64,000 nucleotides of DNA, taken from positions 53,260 to 117,259 of the forward strand of contig CACEMD010000003.1 of the NCBI GenBank assembly GCA_902560625.1. Reading direction: 5' to 3'. Shown one piece after another: positions 18,701 to 26,044 of this stretch. How positions within the stretch are numbered: position 1 is the first letter of the stretch; the number at the start of each line of letters is the position of its first letter. Under the pieces are notes generated by a model. That model ran no database searches. It saw only the letters and a list, made by a program, of their open reading frames with translations, and had not been told where the DNA came from. Made by a program: the position numbers and the translations under genes. This DNA comes from an uncultured Pelagibacteraceae bacterium (GTDB lineage Bacteria > Pseudomonadota > Alphaproteobacteria > Pelagibacterales > Pelagibacteraceae).

Positions 18701-18896
18701 GTGTTACTTCTTGATCAATTATATCGGCAGACGCAGACTTGTAATCTACTTTGACTTGAACCACTGGAGGCTGGAGACCATCAGGTAATTCTCTAACAGG
18801 TAATTCAGTAAAAACAAATATACCAAAAACAATCAATACCAATGACATTACCCAAGCTACAACTGGTCTTCTAATACTTACTTCAGTTAAATACAT
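15774..18896 (-). CDS. RND-family efflux transporter, inner membrane subunit (HAE1/AcrB type)
   Basis: This 1040-residue pump protein has the expected length. It begins MYLTEVSIRRPVVAWVMSLVLIVFGIF, followed by a large periplasmic domain, a TM block with GIITDDSVIMTDAIYRRIE (proton-relay aspartates of TM4), a second periplasmic domain, and a C-terminal TM block with GISTKNSILIVDYVNQLR and FRPIMMTSISTMIAMIPL. It should export hydrophobic compounds using the proton gradient. The adaptor gene lies directly upstream, 0 bases apart, and no outer-membrane factor is adjacent. The ORF-track lines at 15889-16086 and 17359-17835 are shadows of this gene. Confidence 0.93.
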   Translation of the reverse strand: MYLTEVSIRRPVVAWVMSLVLIVFGIFVFTELPVRELPDGLQPPVVQVKVDYKSASADIIDQEVTQVLEDVIGGAEGIKNIDSNSENGSSTINVEFNTDINLDNAANDIRERVARVVDNLPSEADAPQILKQAAGFSTTMWLSLSSSSWTDLELGDYAERYLVDQFSSVKNVGRIRTGGLRDLSVRVWIDPIRLAANNLTIQEVERSLRNENVNLPAGTLEANNIDLTLNLDKSYDKIEKLKELPVKKINNYIVRLSDIADIEYGPVSEKTLFKAQMKNSLDLKTVGIGIYAKSGSSTVELSKEINKKVKEVRKSLPGGLKLEVAFNRATYVGTAINEVYKTLIIAFILVVIIIYLFLGNLKAVIVPAVALPVSLIASFLGIYLFGLSINIFVLLSFILAIGIITDDSVIMTDAIYRRIENGETSLVAAFKGSKQITFAIIATTLILIAVFLPLIFIDGIAGTLFRETAIALSFSIVVSSFVALTLSPMLGSKFLSKKTKKNFFVNKFGSFFKSFSDLYLDTLSYWLSKKKIIISFIIFIIFSSAGLYNFTKKELLPHEDRGVYIIIGNTDEGSSFEYTEKRAEEIEKRLIPLLQEDGSPYKRLIMRVPGFGTNKNSFNSFIIIALLDHWKDRKQNSLTVMRQAIGKIVTVPETVAFPIQPQSIRVSNYRKPVQMVIYGNNYDELETVQNQFINELRKNKNLSRIESDYTKDKPEISLSINKNRAKDLGVSADTIGKTLETLYGGKTVTKFSKLGKEYPIILQQYLENRRSKEGLSKVFVRSETSGELISLANLVKFKEEGTAKNLKRYNRQRAVTISANISENYTLAEAIKYLEDTISKTLPDRQIAWKGKSEELKETSNELYIIFGLALLTAYLVMAATFNSFIHPFIIILTVPLALFGGLVFILFLNSSINIFSQIALVILIGISTKNSILIVDYVNQLRAAGKNIENSVKEACSLRFRPIMMTSISTMIAMIPLVVGNIGPGAGEGSRLAVGATILGGMIISTFFTLYVTPTMYLALAKNTKRIDVIDIELKKQLR

Positions 18897-19766
18897 TTAT
18901 TTTTTAATTGGTTTTATTTTACTCTTAGGTCGAACTTTTTTTAAACCTTCAGCAACGATTATATCACCTTCATCTAGACCAGACACAACTTCTATATAAC
19001 CACCATCTCTGATACCAATTTCTACTTCTTTTTTATTGGCAATATTTTCATCAGAGACTCTATATACATAAGCTTTATCTCCTTCGAGAATTATGCTCGT
19101 ATCAGGAACGCCCAATGAATTTCTTACATTAAAGTTAACTGTAACCTCCAATAAAGATCCAGGTATTAACTCAAAATTTTCATTATTTATTTTAATTCTT
19201 GTTAACAAACTTCTTGTTTCAGCATTAATTCTACTAGAAACCGAATCAATTTTTCCATTATAAATTTTATTTTCATAACCAGAAAATCTTGCTTCAACGG
19301 GAAGTCCTTTTTTTACAACTGATGCAAAAATTTCTGGAATTTTTAAATCAGAATAAACAATTGAACTATCATCTAAAGTGATTATTATTGATTTTTCAGT
19401 ACCAAGAACATCCTCTGTAAGTCCTCTATAACCTAAAGTTCCATCAAAAGGAGCTATAATATTTCCATCATTGAGTTTAACTATTAAATCACCTTTTTTT
19501 ACGTAGTCTTTAAGTTCTAGTTCTGTAAGTAATTGATTTTTTTTAATTCTAAATGTTTCAGTTTTTTTGGAAACTGCAGTTCCATAACTCTCTATTTTTT
19601 CTGAAAATTCATTTTTAATAACTTCGGTTACTATTATTCCAGGTGGTGGCCTTTTTGAAAATTTTTTTTGAAAGTGCATTCCAATCATAGTTCGACCAAT
19701 TATGACACCTGCTATTATTATAAAAAAAATTATAATTATTGTTAAAATTTTTGTTGATGATTTCAT
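18897..19766 (-). CDS. RND efflux periplasmic adaptor (MFP), lacking the coiled-coil hairpin
   Basis: This membrane-fusion protein (289 residues) has an N-terminal membrane anchor (residues 6-28). Its lipoyl half-motifs, YVKKGDLIVKLND and IIAPFDGTLGYRGL, sit only about two residues apart. Most adaptors have a 60-100-residue helical hairpin between these halves that docks to TolC; here it is absent. The beta-barrel and membrane-proximal domains follow (SRINAETRSLLTRIKI, LEGDKAYVYRV, GLDEGDIIVAEGL). It is cotranscribed with the RND gene and should join that pump. How it would reach an outer-membrane channel is unclear. Confidence 0.88.
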   Translation of the reverse strand: MKSSTKILTIIIIFFIIIAGVIIGRTMIGMHFQKKFSKRPPPGIIVTEVIKNEFSEKIESYGTAVSKKTETFRIKKNQLLTELELKDYVKKGDLIVKLNDGNIIAPFDGTLGYRGLTEDVLGTEKSIIITLDDSSIVYSDLKIPEIFASVVKKGLPVEARFSGYENKIYNGKIDSVSSRINAETRSLLTRIKINNENFELIPGSLLEVTVNFNVRNSLGVPDTSIILEGDKAYVYRVSDENIANKKEVEIGIRDGGYIEVVSGLDEGDIIVAEGLKKVRPKSKIKPIKK

Positions 19767-19822
19767 GTATATTATTTAACAGTTGCCATTGATTATTGTT
19801 CTAAGTAATCTAAGTTAATCTT

Positions 19823-20707
19823 ATGCTTTCAAAAAATCAATTGGGCTTTTTATGCATGTTTCTCTCGATTTGTGCATTTTCCTTAATGGATTTAGTAGTA
19901 AAATGGTCAGCAGAAACATATCCTATAGGTGAGGTATTATTCTTTAGAGGTTTTTTTGGCTTAATACCAATTTTTTTTTTAATCCCAAAAGACAATTTTC
20001 ATAATTTTTATAAAACTTCTAAAGTAAATTTGCACTTCCAAAGATGTTTTGCAGGCCTAATTGCTTTAATTGCTATTTTTATTGCTCTGCGCTCATTACC
20101 TTTAGCAACAGTAACAAGCATTGCTTTTGCAGCACCTATATTTACAACATTGATGTCGGTATTTTTTTTAAAGGAGAATGTAGGAACTTTTAGATGGTTG
20201 GCAGTTATCATCGGATTTATTGGAATTATAGTTATTACTGAACCCGGATTCAGTGATTTAAACTTTAATTATATTTATCCAATTATCTTTTGTATTGGAC
20301 TTTCTTATGTAGCTATAACTATTAGAAAGTTGTCGATTAGTGAGCCTGTTTGGCTCATATCATTTTATTTTTCTTTTGTAATTATGCTTGTAAGTTTTTT
20401 TACAATACCGCTCGGTTGGGTACTGCCTAGTATCAAAGATTTCTTTTTACTCTCCTCTCTAGGATTGTTAGGAGGAGTTGCAAATTTATTTCTTACACAG
20501 TCTTATAAATTTTCTGAGGTTTCTCTTGTTACTCCTTTAAAATATTTATCACTTATATTCGCAATTTTTTTTGGATATCTAATTTGGAATGAAATACCAA
20601 CTTCAAAAACATTATTAGGTGCCTTACTAGTCATTATTTCCTCAGTAATTATATTCAGAAGAGAAATATATCATAAAAAAGAACTATCAATTCCTAGACA
20701 TGACTAA
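19823..20707 (+). CDS. DMT-superfamily transporter (EamA family)
   Basis: This 294-residue protein has about ten membrane helices in two EamA repeats. FLCMFLSICAFSLMDLVVKW opens the first repeat. LRSLPLATVTSIAFAAPIFTTLMSV and FKFSEVSLVTPLKYLSLIFAI are the typical paired signatures of the two halves. EamA carriers move amino acids, sugar phosphates or other small metabolites; the substrate here cannot be read from the sequence. Its stop overlaps the next gene by 8 bases. It starts 56 bases from the divergent adaptor gene. Confidence 0.82.
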   Translation: MLSKNQLGFLCMFLSICAFSLMDLVVKWSAETYPIGEVLFFRGFFGLIPIFFLIPKDNFHNFYKTSKVNLHFQRCFAGLIALIAIFIALRSLPLATVTSIAFAAPIFTTLMSVFFLKENVGTFRWLAVIIGFIGIIVITEPGFSDLNFNYIYPIIFCIGLSYVAITIRKLSISEPVWLISFYFSFVIMLVSFFTIPLGWVLPSIKDFFLLSSLGLLGGVANLFLTQSYKFSEVSLVTPLKYLSLIFAIFFGYLIWNEIPTSKTLLGALLVIISSVIIFRREIYHKKELSIPRHD

Positions 20708-21326
20708 AAAACCTAAATATTGGAATAAAGCAAAAAAATATTTATCAAAAAAAGATAAAACAATGAGCATTTTAATTAAAAGATATAAAGACAAGACACT
20801 CATAACTCGAGGAGATATTTTTTTTTCACTATGTAACAGTATAATTGGTCAACAAATAAGTGTTGCTGCAGCAAATTCTGTATTTTCTAAATTCAAATTG
20901 GCATGTAAAGGAAAAATAAAACCTAAAATTGTTAATAAAATAAATACGACAAAATTAAAAAAATGTGGATTAAGCAGACAAAAAGTAAAAGGTATTAAAA
21001 GTCTCGCGAAAAGCTTTCTAAATAAAACATTTGATCCAAATTTAATCTCAAAGATGGAGGACGAAGAAGCTATAATTTATCTTTCAAACTTAAGACAGAT
21101 CGGAAGATGGTCTGCTGAAATGATACTTCTATTCACTTTTAACAGACCAAATATATGGCCTATACAAGATATAGGTTTATTAAGATCAATTTCAAAAAAC
21201 TATAAAAAAAAATATTTGCCTCCCGAAAGATTTGTTAGTGAATTAAGAAATAGATTCTCCCCTTATTGTTCAGTAGCTACATGGTATTTATGGAGATCTA
21301 TAGATGATGATACTATTCAGTATTAA
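20700..21326 (+). CDS. AlkA-type DNA-3-methyladenine glycosylase
   Basis: This base-excision repair enzyme of the HhH-GPD superfamily (208 residues) should remove alkylated purines. SIIGQQISVAAANSVF is the conserved N-terminal helix region. The helix-hairpin-helix is YLSNLRQIGRWSAEMI, and the catalytic aspartate falls in WPIQDIGLLRS. No iron-sulfur cysteines follow, unlike endonuclease III, so it fits the AlkA/Mag branch. It overlaps the DMT transporter gene by 8 bases and the convergent DUF1330 gene by 14 bases. The exact substrate range is not known. Confidence 0.85.
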   Translation: MTKKPKYWNKAKKYLSKKDKTMSILIKRYKDKTLITRGDIFFSLCNSIIGQQISVAAANSVFSKFKLACKGKIKPKIVNKINTTKLKKCGLSRQKVKGIKSLAKSFLNKTFDPNLISKMEDEEAIIYLSNLRQIGRWSAEMILLFTFNRPNIWPIQDIGLLRSISKNYKKKYLPPERFVSELRNRFSPYCSVATWYLWRSIDDDTIQY

Positions 21327-21609
21327 TACTTTCGACTATCTGATGATGTCTTACAACATATCCGTTAAGAATATTATGTGCTTCCTGATACTCTTTAGAG
21401 TCATAACATTCTATAGCAGCATTATAATCAGGAAATTGTATAATAACAGTTCGGGGCGAGTCAATTCCTTCATTTGTTCTATTTTTTCCACCTCTAGCTA
21501 AGAATTTTCCAGAAAATTTTTCTACAGCTGGTATGGCTTTGGCAGCGTATTCTTTTAGTTTTTCCAAATTATCAATTTTTTCATATATACATACCCAATA
21601 AGCTTTCAT
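21313..21609 (-). CDS. DUF1330 family protein
   Basis: This 98-residue ferredoxin-like alpha/beta protein belongs to the DUF1330 group (dimeric alpha-beta barrel fold). AYWVCIYEKIDNLEKLKEY is the opening strand-helix pair, and IQFPDYNAAIECYDSKEYQEA is the characteristic family motif. No catalytic activity is established for the family. It ends inside the convergent alkA tail and follows the GT17 gene without a gap, so it is likely cotranscribed with it. Confidence 0.85.
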   Translation of the reverse strand: MKAYWVCIYEKIDNLEKLKEYAAKAIPAVEKFSGKFLARGGKNRTNEGIDSPRTVIIQFPDYNAAIECYDSKEYQEAHNILNGYVVRHHQIVESINTE

Positions 21610-22503
21610 TTAATCTATCCACCTTTCAAGTTTTTCTTTATTTTTAATTACATAATTTGGAAGTGTATCTAGATTTACTTTTACCAAATTAGCTCCAGTT
21701 CCTATTTTATTTTTAGAGGTCTGATCTAGACATAAATTATAAATAGCTTTTTTTTCTAAAATAAGTTTCTTTATTTTATCTATTCCAATTGGGTTTAAAT
21801 CATATTCTCTATGGTGAAGATACGATTTTAATTTATATTCAATTTCTTCTGGAGTTTTCAAATAAGAAAAATGCCAACCACCATCTTTTATAAATCTGAT
21901 ATTTGAGTATTTTTTTTTGCTGAAATAAACATCTATTCTCCACCAGGGGTAATTTTTATCTTTTATATTTCTAAGCCATTGAGGTGATATTAAATCTTTT
22001 TTTCTACAAGCTTTTGAACCAACCCATTTAAAATTATCAAATTTTAAATTAAATTTGTAGTACATCATATCTTGTTTAAAAAAAATAAATTTTTCTTTAG
22101 TCTTTTCTACATTTAAATTTTCAAGATTTGGTATTTCATCTAAATCTGAAATTATTATCCAATCATCCTTGTTAGCTTTTTTTAAACCTTTAGAAATAGT
22201 ATTTCTCTGAGCATTTTCTCTTCTTCCAGCATTTAAAATGTATTTTTGATTTATTCCTATTATACTTTCATTTGAATTAATTTCCTCAATTCCGTCAGGC
22301 TCTTGTTCTTGTATTATGTGAATAATTTTATTCTCAAACTTCTGAAAATTTTTTTTTTCAAATTTTAATTTTTTTACCTCTCCCTTATGATTAAATTTAC
22401 TTTCAACTACTACAAAATAATCCACATATTTATCTAAATAATTGAATCTAAGATCCAACAAAAGATCTTCGTCTAAGTACATAAAACAATCAAAAATTTT
22501 CAT
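21610..22503 (-). CDS. Glycosyltransferase family 17-like protein
   Basis: This 297-residue protein begins MKIFDCFMYLDEDLLLDLRFNYLDKYVDYFVVVES, the hallmark of GT17, the family of the eukaryotic bisecting beta-1,4-GlcNAc transferase. WIIISDLDEIPN supplies the metal-binding DxD-type motif, and GGWHFSYLKTPEEI is a conserved C-terminal element. Bacterial members act on surface polysaccharide or LPS; no substrate is known here. No signal peptide is present, so a cytoplasmic, membrane-associated role is likely. DUF1330 is encoded directly after it. Confidence 0.8.
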   Translation of the reverse strand: MKIFDCFMYLDEDLLLDLRFNYLDKYVDYFVVVESKFNHKGEVKKLKFEKKNFQKFENKIIHIIQEQEPDGIEEINSNESIIGINQKYILNAGRRENAQRNTISKGLKKANKDDWIIISDLDEIPNLENLNVEKTKEKFIFFKQDMMYYKFNLKFDNFKWVGSKACRKKDLISPQWLRNIKDKNYPWWRIDVYFSKKKYSNIRFIKDGGWHFSYLKTPEEIEYKLKSYLHHREYDLNPIGIDKIKKLILEKKAIYNLCLDQTSKNKIGTGANLVKVNLDTLPNYVIKNKEKLERWID

Positions 22504-22579
22504 AATATTTTTTAAATAAACAATTCTTAAATATCACTATTTTACTTTTAATTTTCCATAATTAATAATATAAAATTAT

Positions 22580-23104
22580 ATGTCTGAAAAATTAATCGTA
22601 AGTTGGGATCAATATAACCAGACAGTAGAAAAATTAGCAATTCAAATAGATGAAAGCGGATATAAGCCAACTATATTAGTGGGTATAATGCGAGGAGCCG
22701 CACCCATGATTGATCTCTTAAGCAGGATATTTAAATTAAAGTGCGCCTACCTTGCTGTAGAATCTTATTCAGGAAAAGGGATAGAAGATGAACAAGGTGA
22801 TATAGTTTTTTCAAGAGAAATGAGCTCAATTGCCCCAAATATGGGCGGTAAAATATTATTATGTGATGATTTGTCCGATACGGGTATTACTTTTAATAAA
22901 AGTATAGATTGGTTAAAAAAATACGAACCAATAAAAAATAAAATAGAGAATATAAAAACAGCAACTCTTTGGAAAAAAAAAAAATCAGTTTTCAATCCTG
23001 ATTATTGTGCTGTAAAATTAAATTCAGATCCTTGGATAATCCAGCCTTTTGAGGTTTATGAAGAAACAAGAATTGAAGACATTAAAAAAAAACATAATAA
23101 ATAA
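22580..23104 (+). CDS. Purine phosphoribosyltransferase (xanthine/guanine/hypoxanthine type)
   Basis: This 174-residue type I phosphoribosyltransferase binds PRPP through ILLCDDLSDTGITF. VGIMRGAAPMIDLLSRI is the PPi loop region. Length and layout fit Gpt-like xanthine-guanine enzymes and related archaeal-type PRTs. It faces the NCS2 purine permease across a shared terminator, so import and salvage genes are neighbours, which supports a purine substrate. I do not assign hypoxanthine, guanine or xanthine specifically. Confidence 0.82.
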   Translation: MSEKLIVSWDQYNQTVEKLAIQIDESGYKPTILVGIMRGAAPMIDLLSRIFKLKCAYLAVESYSGKGIEDEQGDIVFSREMSSIAPNMGGKILLCDDLSDTGITFNKSIDWLKKYEPIKNKIENIKTATLWKKKKSVFNPDYCAVKLNSDPWIIQPFEVYEETRIEDIKKKHNK

Positions 23105-23108
23105 AAAA

Positions 23109-23134
23109 GGCGATCTTGGAAGATCGCCTTTTTT
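23109..23134. terminator. Bidirectional rho-independent terminator
   Basis: GGCGATCT pairs with AGATCGCC around a TGGA loop. A6 precedes it and T6 follows it, so the hairpin terminates in both directions. It lies between the convergent phosphoribosyltransferase and purine-permease genes, serving both. Confidence 0.93.
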
Positions 23135-23159
23135 AATTATTTAAACTCTAACTAATAAC

Positions 23160-24470
23160 TTAAGCAACAGCAAAACTTACTACACTCAGAATTGCTATAA
23201 CCCAGATAGCTGGTGAAGTGCTTGAAAATTTTCCAGTAAATATCTTTATTAGTGCATATGATATAAAAGCTAGAGCAATACCATTGCTTATACTATATGT
23301 TAATGGCATAGCTATCATTGCAAGAACTGCAGGCGCAGACTCAGCTATATCATTCCATTCAATGTCAGTAATATTCCTGACAAATAAAACTGCCACATAT
23401 AACAATGCTGCCCCATCAATTTCTTTTGGTAAGCTGGTTGCAAGGGGTGCAAAAAATAAACAAGCTAAAAATAGCACACCTATAACTAACGATGTCATGC
23501 CGGTTCTTCCCCCTGCTTTTACTCCTGCTCCTGATTCAACATAGCTAGTAACAGTGGTTGTTCCCATTAAAGCACCTGCAACAGTTCCAACACTATCAGC
23601 CATCATAGCTTTATTTATATCTTGAACTCTTCCTTTAGAATCAACTTTGCCAGCAACATTAGCAACTGATGTTAAAGTTCCTGCTGTATCAAAGAAGTCA
23701 ATAAAAAGTAATGTAAAAATTACAGTCGACATACCTGCTGTAAAAGCAGCAGTAAGATCAAAATCTAAAAGATAAGTCATCGGAGGAATGCTTCCAACAA
23801 CACCATTAAATTTTGCAAGTCCAGTAACCCAAGCAACAATACTAAAAGCAATTATCCCAATAATTATATTTCCTTTGATGTTTAGTTTTTCCATCACAAT
23901 AATTGCAACAAAAGTCAAACATCCTAAAATGACTAATGGGTTTTTTATATCTCCCAGTGTTACAAGTGTAACTGGGTGATCACCGACAACACCCATAATT
24001 TCAAGACCAATTATCGCAAGGAACAAACCAATTCCCGCTCCAATTCCAAGTTTTAAACTTCTTGGTATTGAGTTTATCAACCAAGACCTAATAGGTGTTA
24101 AGGATATTATTAGAAACAATACCCCTGCAACTAATACTGCTCCTAATGCTGCTTGAGGAGTATATCCCATACCAGCAACAACTCCAAATGCAACAAAAGC
24201 ATTTATACCCATACCAGGTGCCAAACCAATTGGCCATGTTCTTCCGTAAAATGCCATGATGAAACAGGCAATCGCTGTAGCAAGAATTGTTGCTGTAAAA
24301 ACAGCACCAAAATCAAAGAAACCCTTTTCTGGGCCTGCAAACTCACCTGACAATATAAATGGATTTAAAAACATTATATAAGCCATTGTTAAGAAAGTTG
24401 TGACCCCAGCTATTACTTCTGTTTTAAAATCAGTTTTGTGTTTTTTATAATCAAAATATTTATCTAACAT
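23160..24470 (-). CDS. NCS2-family purine permease (AzgA/PbuG/GhxP type)
   Basis: This 436-residue protein has about 13-14 membrane segments. The N-terminal TEVIAGVTTFLTMAYIMFLNP and GLAPGMGINAFVAF are signatures of the hypoxanthine/guanine/adenine branch. The conserved DFFDTAGTLTSVA and GTTTVTSYVESGAGVKAGGRTG sit in the substrate region. It likely imports purine bases by proton symport. An unusually good ribosome site, GGAGGT, lies 3 bases before the ATG. The 152-base upstream gap contains no purine-riboswitch consensus that I can recognise. Confidence 0.92.
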   Translation of the reverse strand: MLDKYFDYKKHKTDFKTEVIAGVTTFLTMAYIMFLNPFILSGEFAGPEKGFFDFGAVFTATILATAIACFIMAFYGRTWPIGLAPGMGINAFVAFGVVAGMGYTPQAALGAVLVAGVLFLIISLTPIRSWLINSIPRSLKLGIGAGIGLFLAIIGLEIMGVVGDHPVTLVTLGDIKNPLVILGCLTFVAIIVMEKLNIKGNIIIGIIAFSIVAWVTGLAKFNGVVGSIPPMTYLLDFDLTAAFTAGMSTVIFTLLFIDFFDTAGTLTSVANVAGKVDSKGRVQDINKAMMADSVGTVAGALMGTTTVTSYVESGAGVKAGGRTGMTSLVIGVLFLACLFFAPLATSLPKEIDGAALLYVAVLFVRNITDIEWNDIAESAPAVLAMIAMPLTYSISNGIALAFISYALIKIFTGKFSSTSPAIWVIAILSVVSFAVA

Positions 24471-24622
24471 TAGACCTCCAAATTCTAATTACATTATTTG
24501 ATTCGAATTAAAAAATCAGAGAGAAACCTTAAGAATATAAAAAAAATGTTATTAAATTAATATTATTTACAACTAGTGATTTAATATTTATTTTAGACAC
24601 ATTTTGATGATAGTTAATAACT

Positions 24623-24925
24623 ATGAAAATTAAATCACTAACTTTGATAATTTTACTTTTTTTGCTTACTTTTGGGTGCCAAACAGTAAAACAAAAATCT
24701 GACGAAATAGTTAAAAAAGAGAATGAAAAATTTGGAAAATATCTTGGTGAACAATCAATCAAACTTAAAATGGAGATTGGAGAGCCAAATGAAGATTTCA
24801 TTAGTGATATTGGTAATGAGATATTAATCTATAAGACTAAAAAATATGGATTACCCTGTGAAAGAAAATTTGAGGTAAATGCAACAGGAGTAATTATTGG
24901 CTTCTCAACAAGCGGGTGCATTTAG
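24623..24925 (+). CDS. Small lipoprotein of unknown function
   Basis: This 100-residue protein has a signal peptide ending in the lipobox LTFGC. The mature part has a charged helix (KSDEIVKKENEKFGKYLGEQ), then a short beta-rich domain ending in two cysteines (GLPCERKF and TSGCI) that could form a disulfide. I do not recognise a named family; it vaguely resembles small outer-membrane assembly-type lipoproteins in layout. It faces hsp20 and is followed by a 10-bp perfect hairpin. Confidence 0.75.
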   Translation: MKIKSLTLIILLFLLTFGCQTVKQKSDEIVKKENEKFGKYLGEQSIKLKMEIGEPNEDFISDIGNEILIYKTKKYGLPCERKFEVNATGVIIGFSTSGCI

Positions 24926-24952
24926 AAAATTTTATGAAATTTTTTTTAATTC

Positions 24953-24976
24953 TTGTGGGGAGCTTTCCCCACAAGC
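24953..24976. terminator. Perfect 10-bp hairpin between convergent genes
   Basis: CTTGTGGGGA pairs exactly with TCCCCACAAG around a GCTT loop, the most GC-rich stem in its surroundings. Neither strand has a T-run right after the stem; the plus strand has one just before it. It is placed like a terminator for both the lipoprotein and hsp20 genes but is non-canonical. Confidence 0.55.
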
Positions 24977-24987
24977 AAGGCTAAAAC

Positions 24988-25434
24988 TTACTTAATTTCA
25001 ATAAGTTTTTTCTTTTTATATTCTGGTACAATTCTTTCACAAGCAACTGTCAAAAGACCATCTTTAAGTTCTGCTCCATTCACTTTTACATCATCAGCAA
25101 TAGTGAAAGATCTTGCGAATTGTCTTTGAGAGATCCCCTTGTGAATTATCTCACCATTTTCATTTTTGTCATCTGTTTTATTAACTTGCTTTGTTCTTAC
25201 AGTTAATAAATTATCTTCAAACTCAACTTCGACGTCTTTCTTGTTAAAACCTGCAAGAGCAACTTCTATAGAGTACTTGTCCTTACCAGTCTTTCTAATG
25301 TTGTATGGTGGATAATTTGATTGAGTGCTCAAACTTCCATTCCCCAACATATTTTCAAATTGATCAAACATGTCGTCAAAACCAATTGAAAAAGGCCTTA
25401 GTGAGTTAAATATAGATAAATCCTTACTTGTCAT
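24988..25434 (-). CDS. Small heat-shock protein (Hsp20/IbpA family)
   Basis: This holdase chaperone prevents aggregation of unfolded proteins. The track starts 13 codons upstream, but the ATG at 25434 follows AAGGAGGA with good spacing and gives MTSKDLSIFNSLRPFSIGFDDMFDQFE (148 residues), matching IbpA-type N termini. The alpha-crystallin domain (about residues 40-130) has PPYNIRKTGKDKYSIEVALAGF, HKGISQRQFARSF and the A-x-x-x-x-G-L signature ELKDGLLTVA. A heat-shock-type promoter and a structured leader lie upstream (separate features), so regulation is probably at both transcription and translation. Confidence 0.93.
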   Translation of the reverse strand: MTSKDLSIFNSLRPFSIGFDDMFDQFENMLGNGSLSTQSNYPPYNIRKTGKDKYSIEVALAGFNKKDVEVEFEDNLLTVRTKQVNKTDDKNENGEIIHKGISQRQFARSFTIADDVKVNGAELKDGLLTVACERIVPEYKKKKLIEIK

Positions 25435-25486
25435 AGTATCCTCCTTTGTTAGCAAGGTTGATGAAAGTCCCAACTGGCAACTTTCA
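25435..25486 (-). promoter_or_regulatory. Candidate ROSE-like RNA thermometer in the hsp20 leader
   Basis: On the mRNA strand, a first hairpin pairs GAAAGT with ACTTTC (25480-25485 and 25463-25468), with further CC/GG pairing inside. Just before the start codon, TTGCT (25451-25455) lies 5 bases from AGGA of the Shine-Dalgarno. U-U/Y-G-C-U pairing to AGGA around a bulged G is the defining arrangement of ROSE thermometers, which control small heat-shock genes in alpha- and gammaproteobacteria. Alternatively CCTT pairs with AAGG. No folding program was run. Confidence 0.6.
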
Positions 25487-25489
25487 AAA

Positions 25490-25520
25490 ATGATATAATA
25501 ATGATTTAATTTATTTCAAG
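25490..25520 (-). promoter_or_regulatory. Candidate RpoH-type (sigma-32) promoter for hsp20
   Basis: On the minus strand, CTTG (25517-25520) is followed after exactly 17 bases by ATTATAT (25493-25499). The alphaproteobacterial RpoH consensus is CTTG-N17-CYTATNT. The match is good apart from the first C. The predicted start, near 25486, coincides with the first base of the leader hairpin. Confidence 0.55.
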
Positions 25521-25528
25521 TATTAAAC

Positions 25529-25972
25529 TTATAAACTATTGATTAATTCTGGAGCGATTTTTTTTGATTTTGCGTTGAATCTAATTTTTTTTATTTGCTC
25601 TAGATTTGATTTGTCTCCATCTACTACTACGAAGCCAATCATTCCCATATTTTTATGTGGTGTACACCAATAAGCATATATTCCTGGTACAGTAAATTTG
25701 TAAACTGCATCTTTATTAAATTTTGATTTAAATTTCTCAACACCTTCTGGAACTCCACCTTTAATGAATTCAACATTATGTCCCTTGGTAGTTGCTTTCC
25801 AAGTAACAATATCTCCTGAATTTATTCTTATAATTTTTTTTGAATAAACCATACTTTCTTTACCTTGTTTATTAAGCATCTCAATTGTTTCATCAGCAGC
25901 AAATAAAGTAGAAGATAATAAAAAGAATATGATTACAGTTTTTCTAAATATGTTTAAAATCATAATGGACAT
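25529..25972 (-). CDS. Pseudoazurin-like blue copper protein
   Basis: This 147-residue periplasmic cupredoxin has a signal peptide (IFRKTVIIFFLLSSTLFA, then ADE). The type 1 copper ligands are visible: the histidine in KGHNVEF, then YAYWCTPHKNMGM with Cys, His and Met in pseudoazurin spacing. It should shuttle electrons in the periplasm, for example between the cytochrome chain and a terminal reductase or oxidase. The N terminus has two close ATGs (25972 and 25963), and I cannot choose between them; no clear Shine-Dalgarno is present. Confidence 0.88.
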   Translation of the reverse strand: MSIMILNIFRKTVIIFFLLSSTLFAADETIEMLNKQGKESMVYSKKIIRINSGDIVTWKATTKGHNVEFIKGGVPEGVEKFKSKFNKDAVYKFTVPGIYAYWCTPHKNMGMIGFVVVDGDKSNLEQIKKIRFNAKSKKIAPELINSL

Positions 25973-26044
25973 ACATTTGATATAACTAGTATTTTTTTAA
26001 ATTCAATAAACGTAATAGTTACATTACGACACACCAAAAAAACT

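Noticed and set aside
24471-24622. Purine riboswitch before the NCS2 permease
   Set aside because: The sequence does not show the conserved purine-aptamer loops; only a strong ribosome site is visible.
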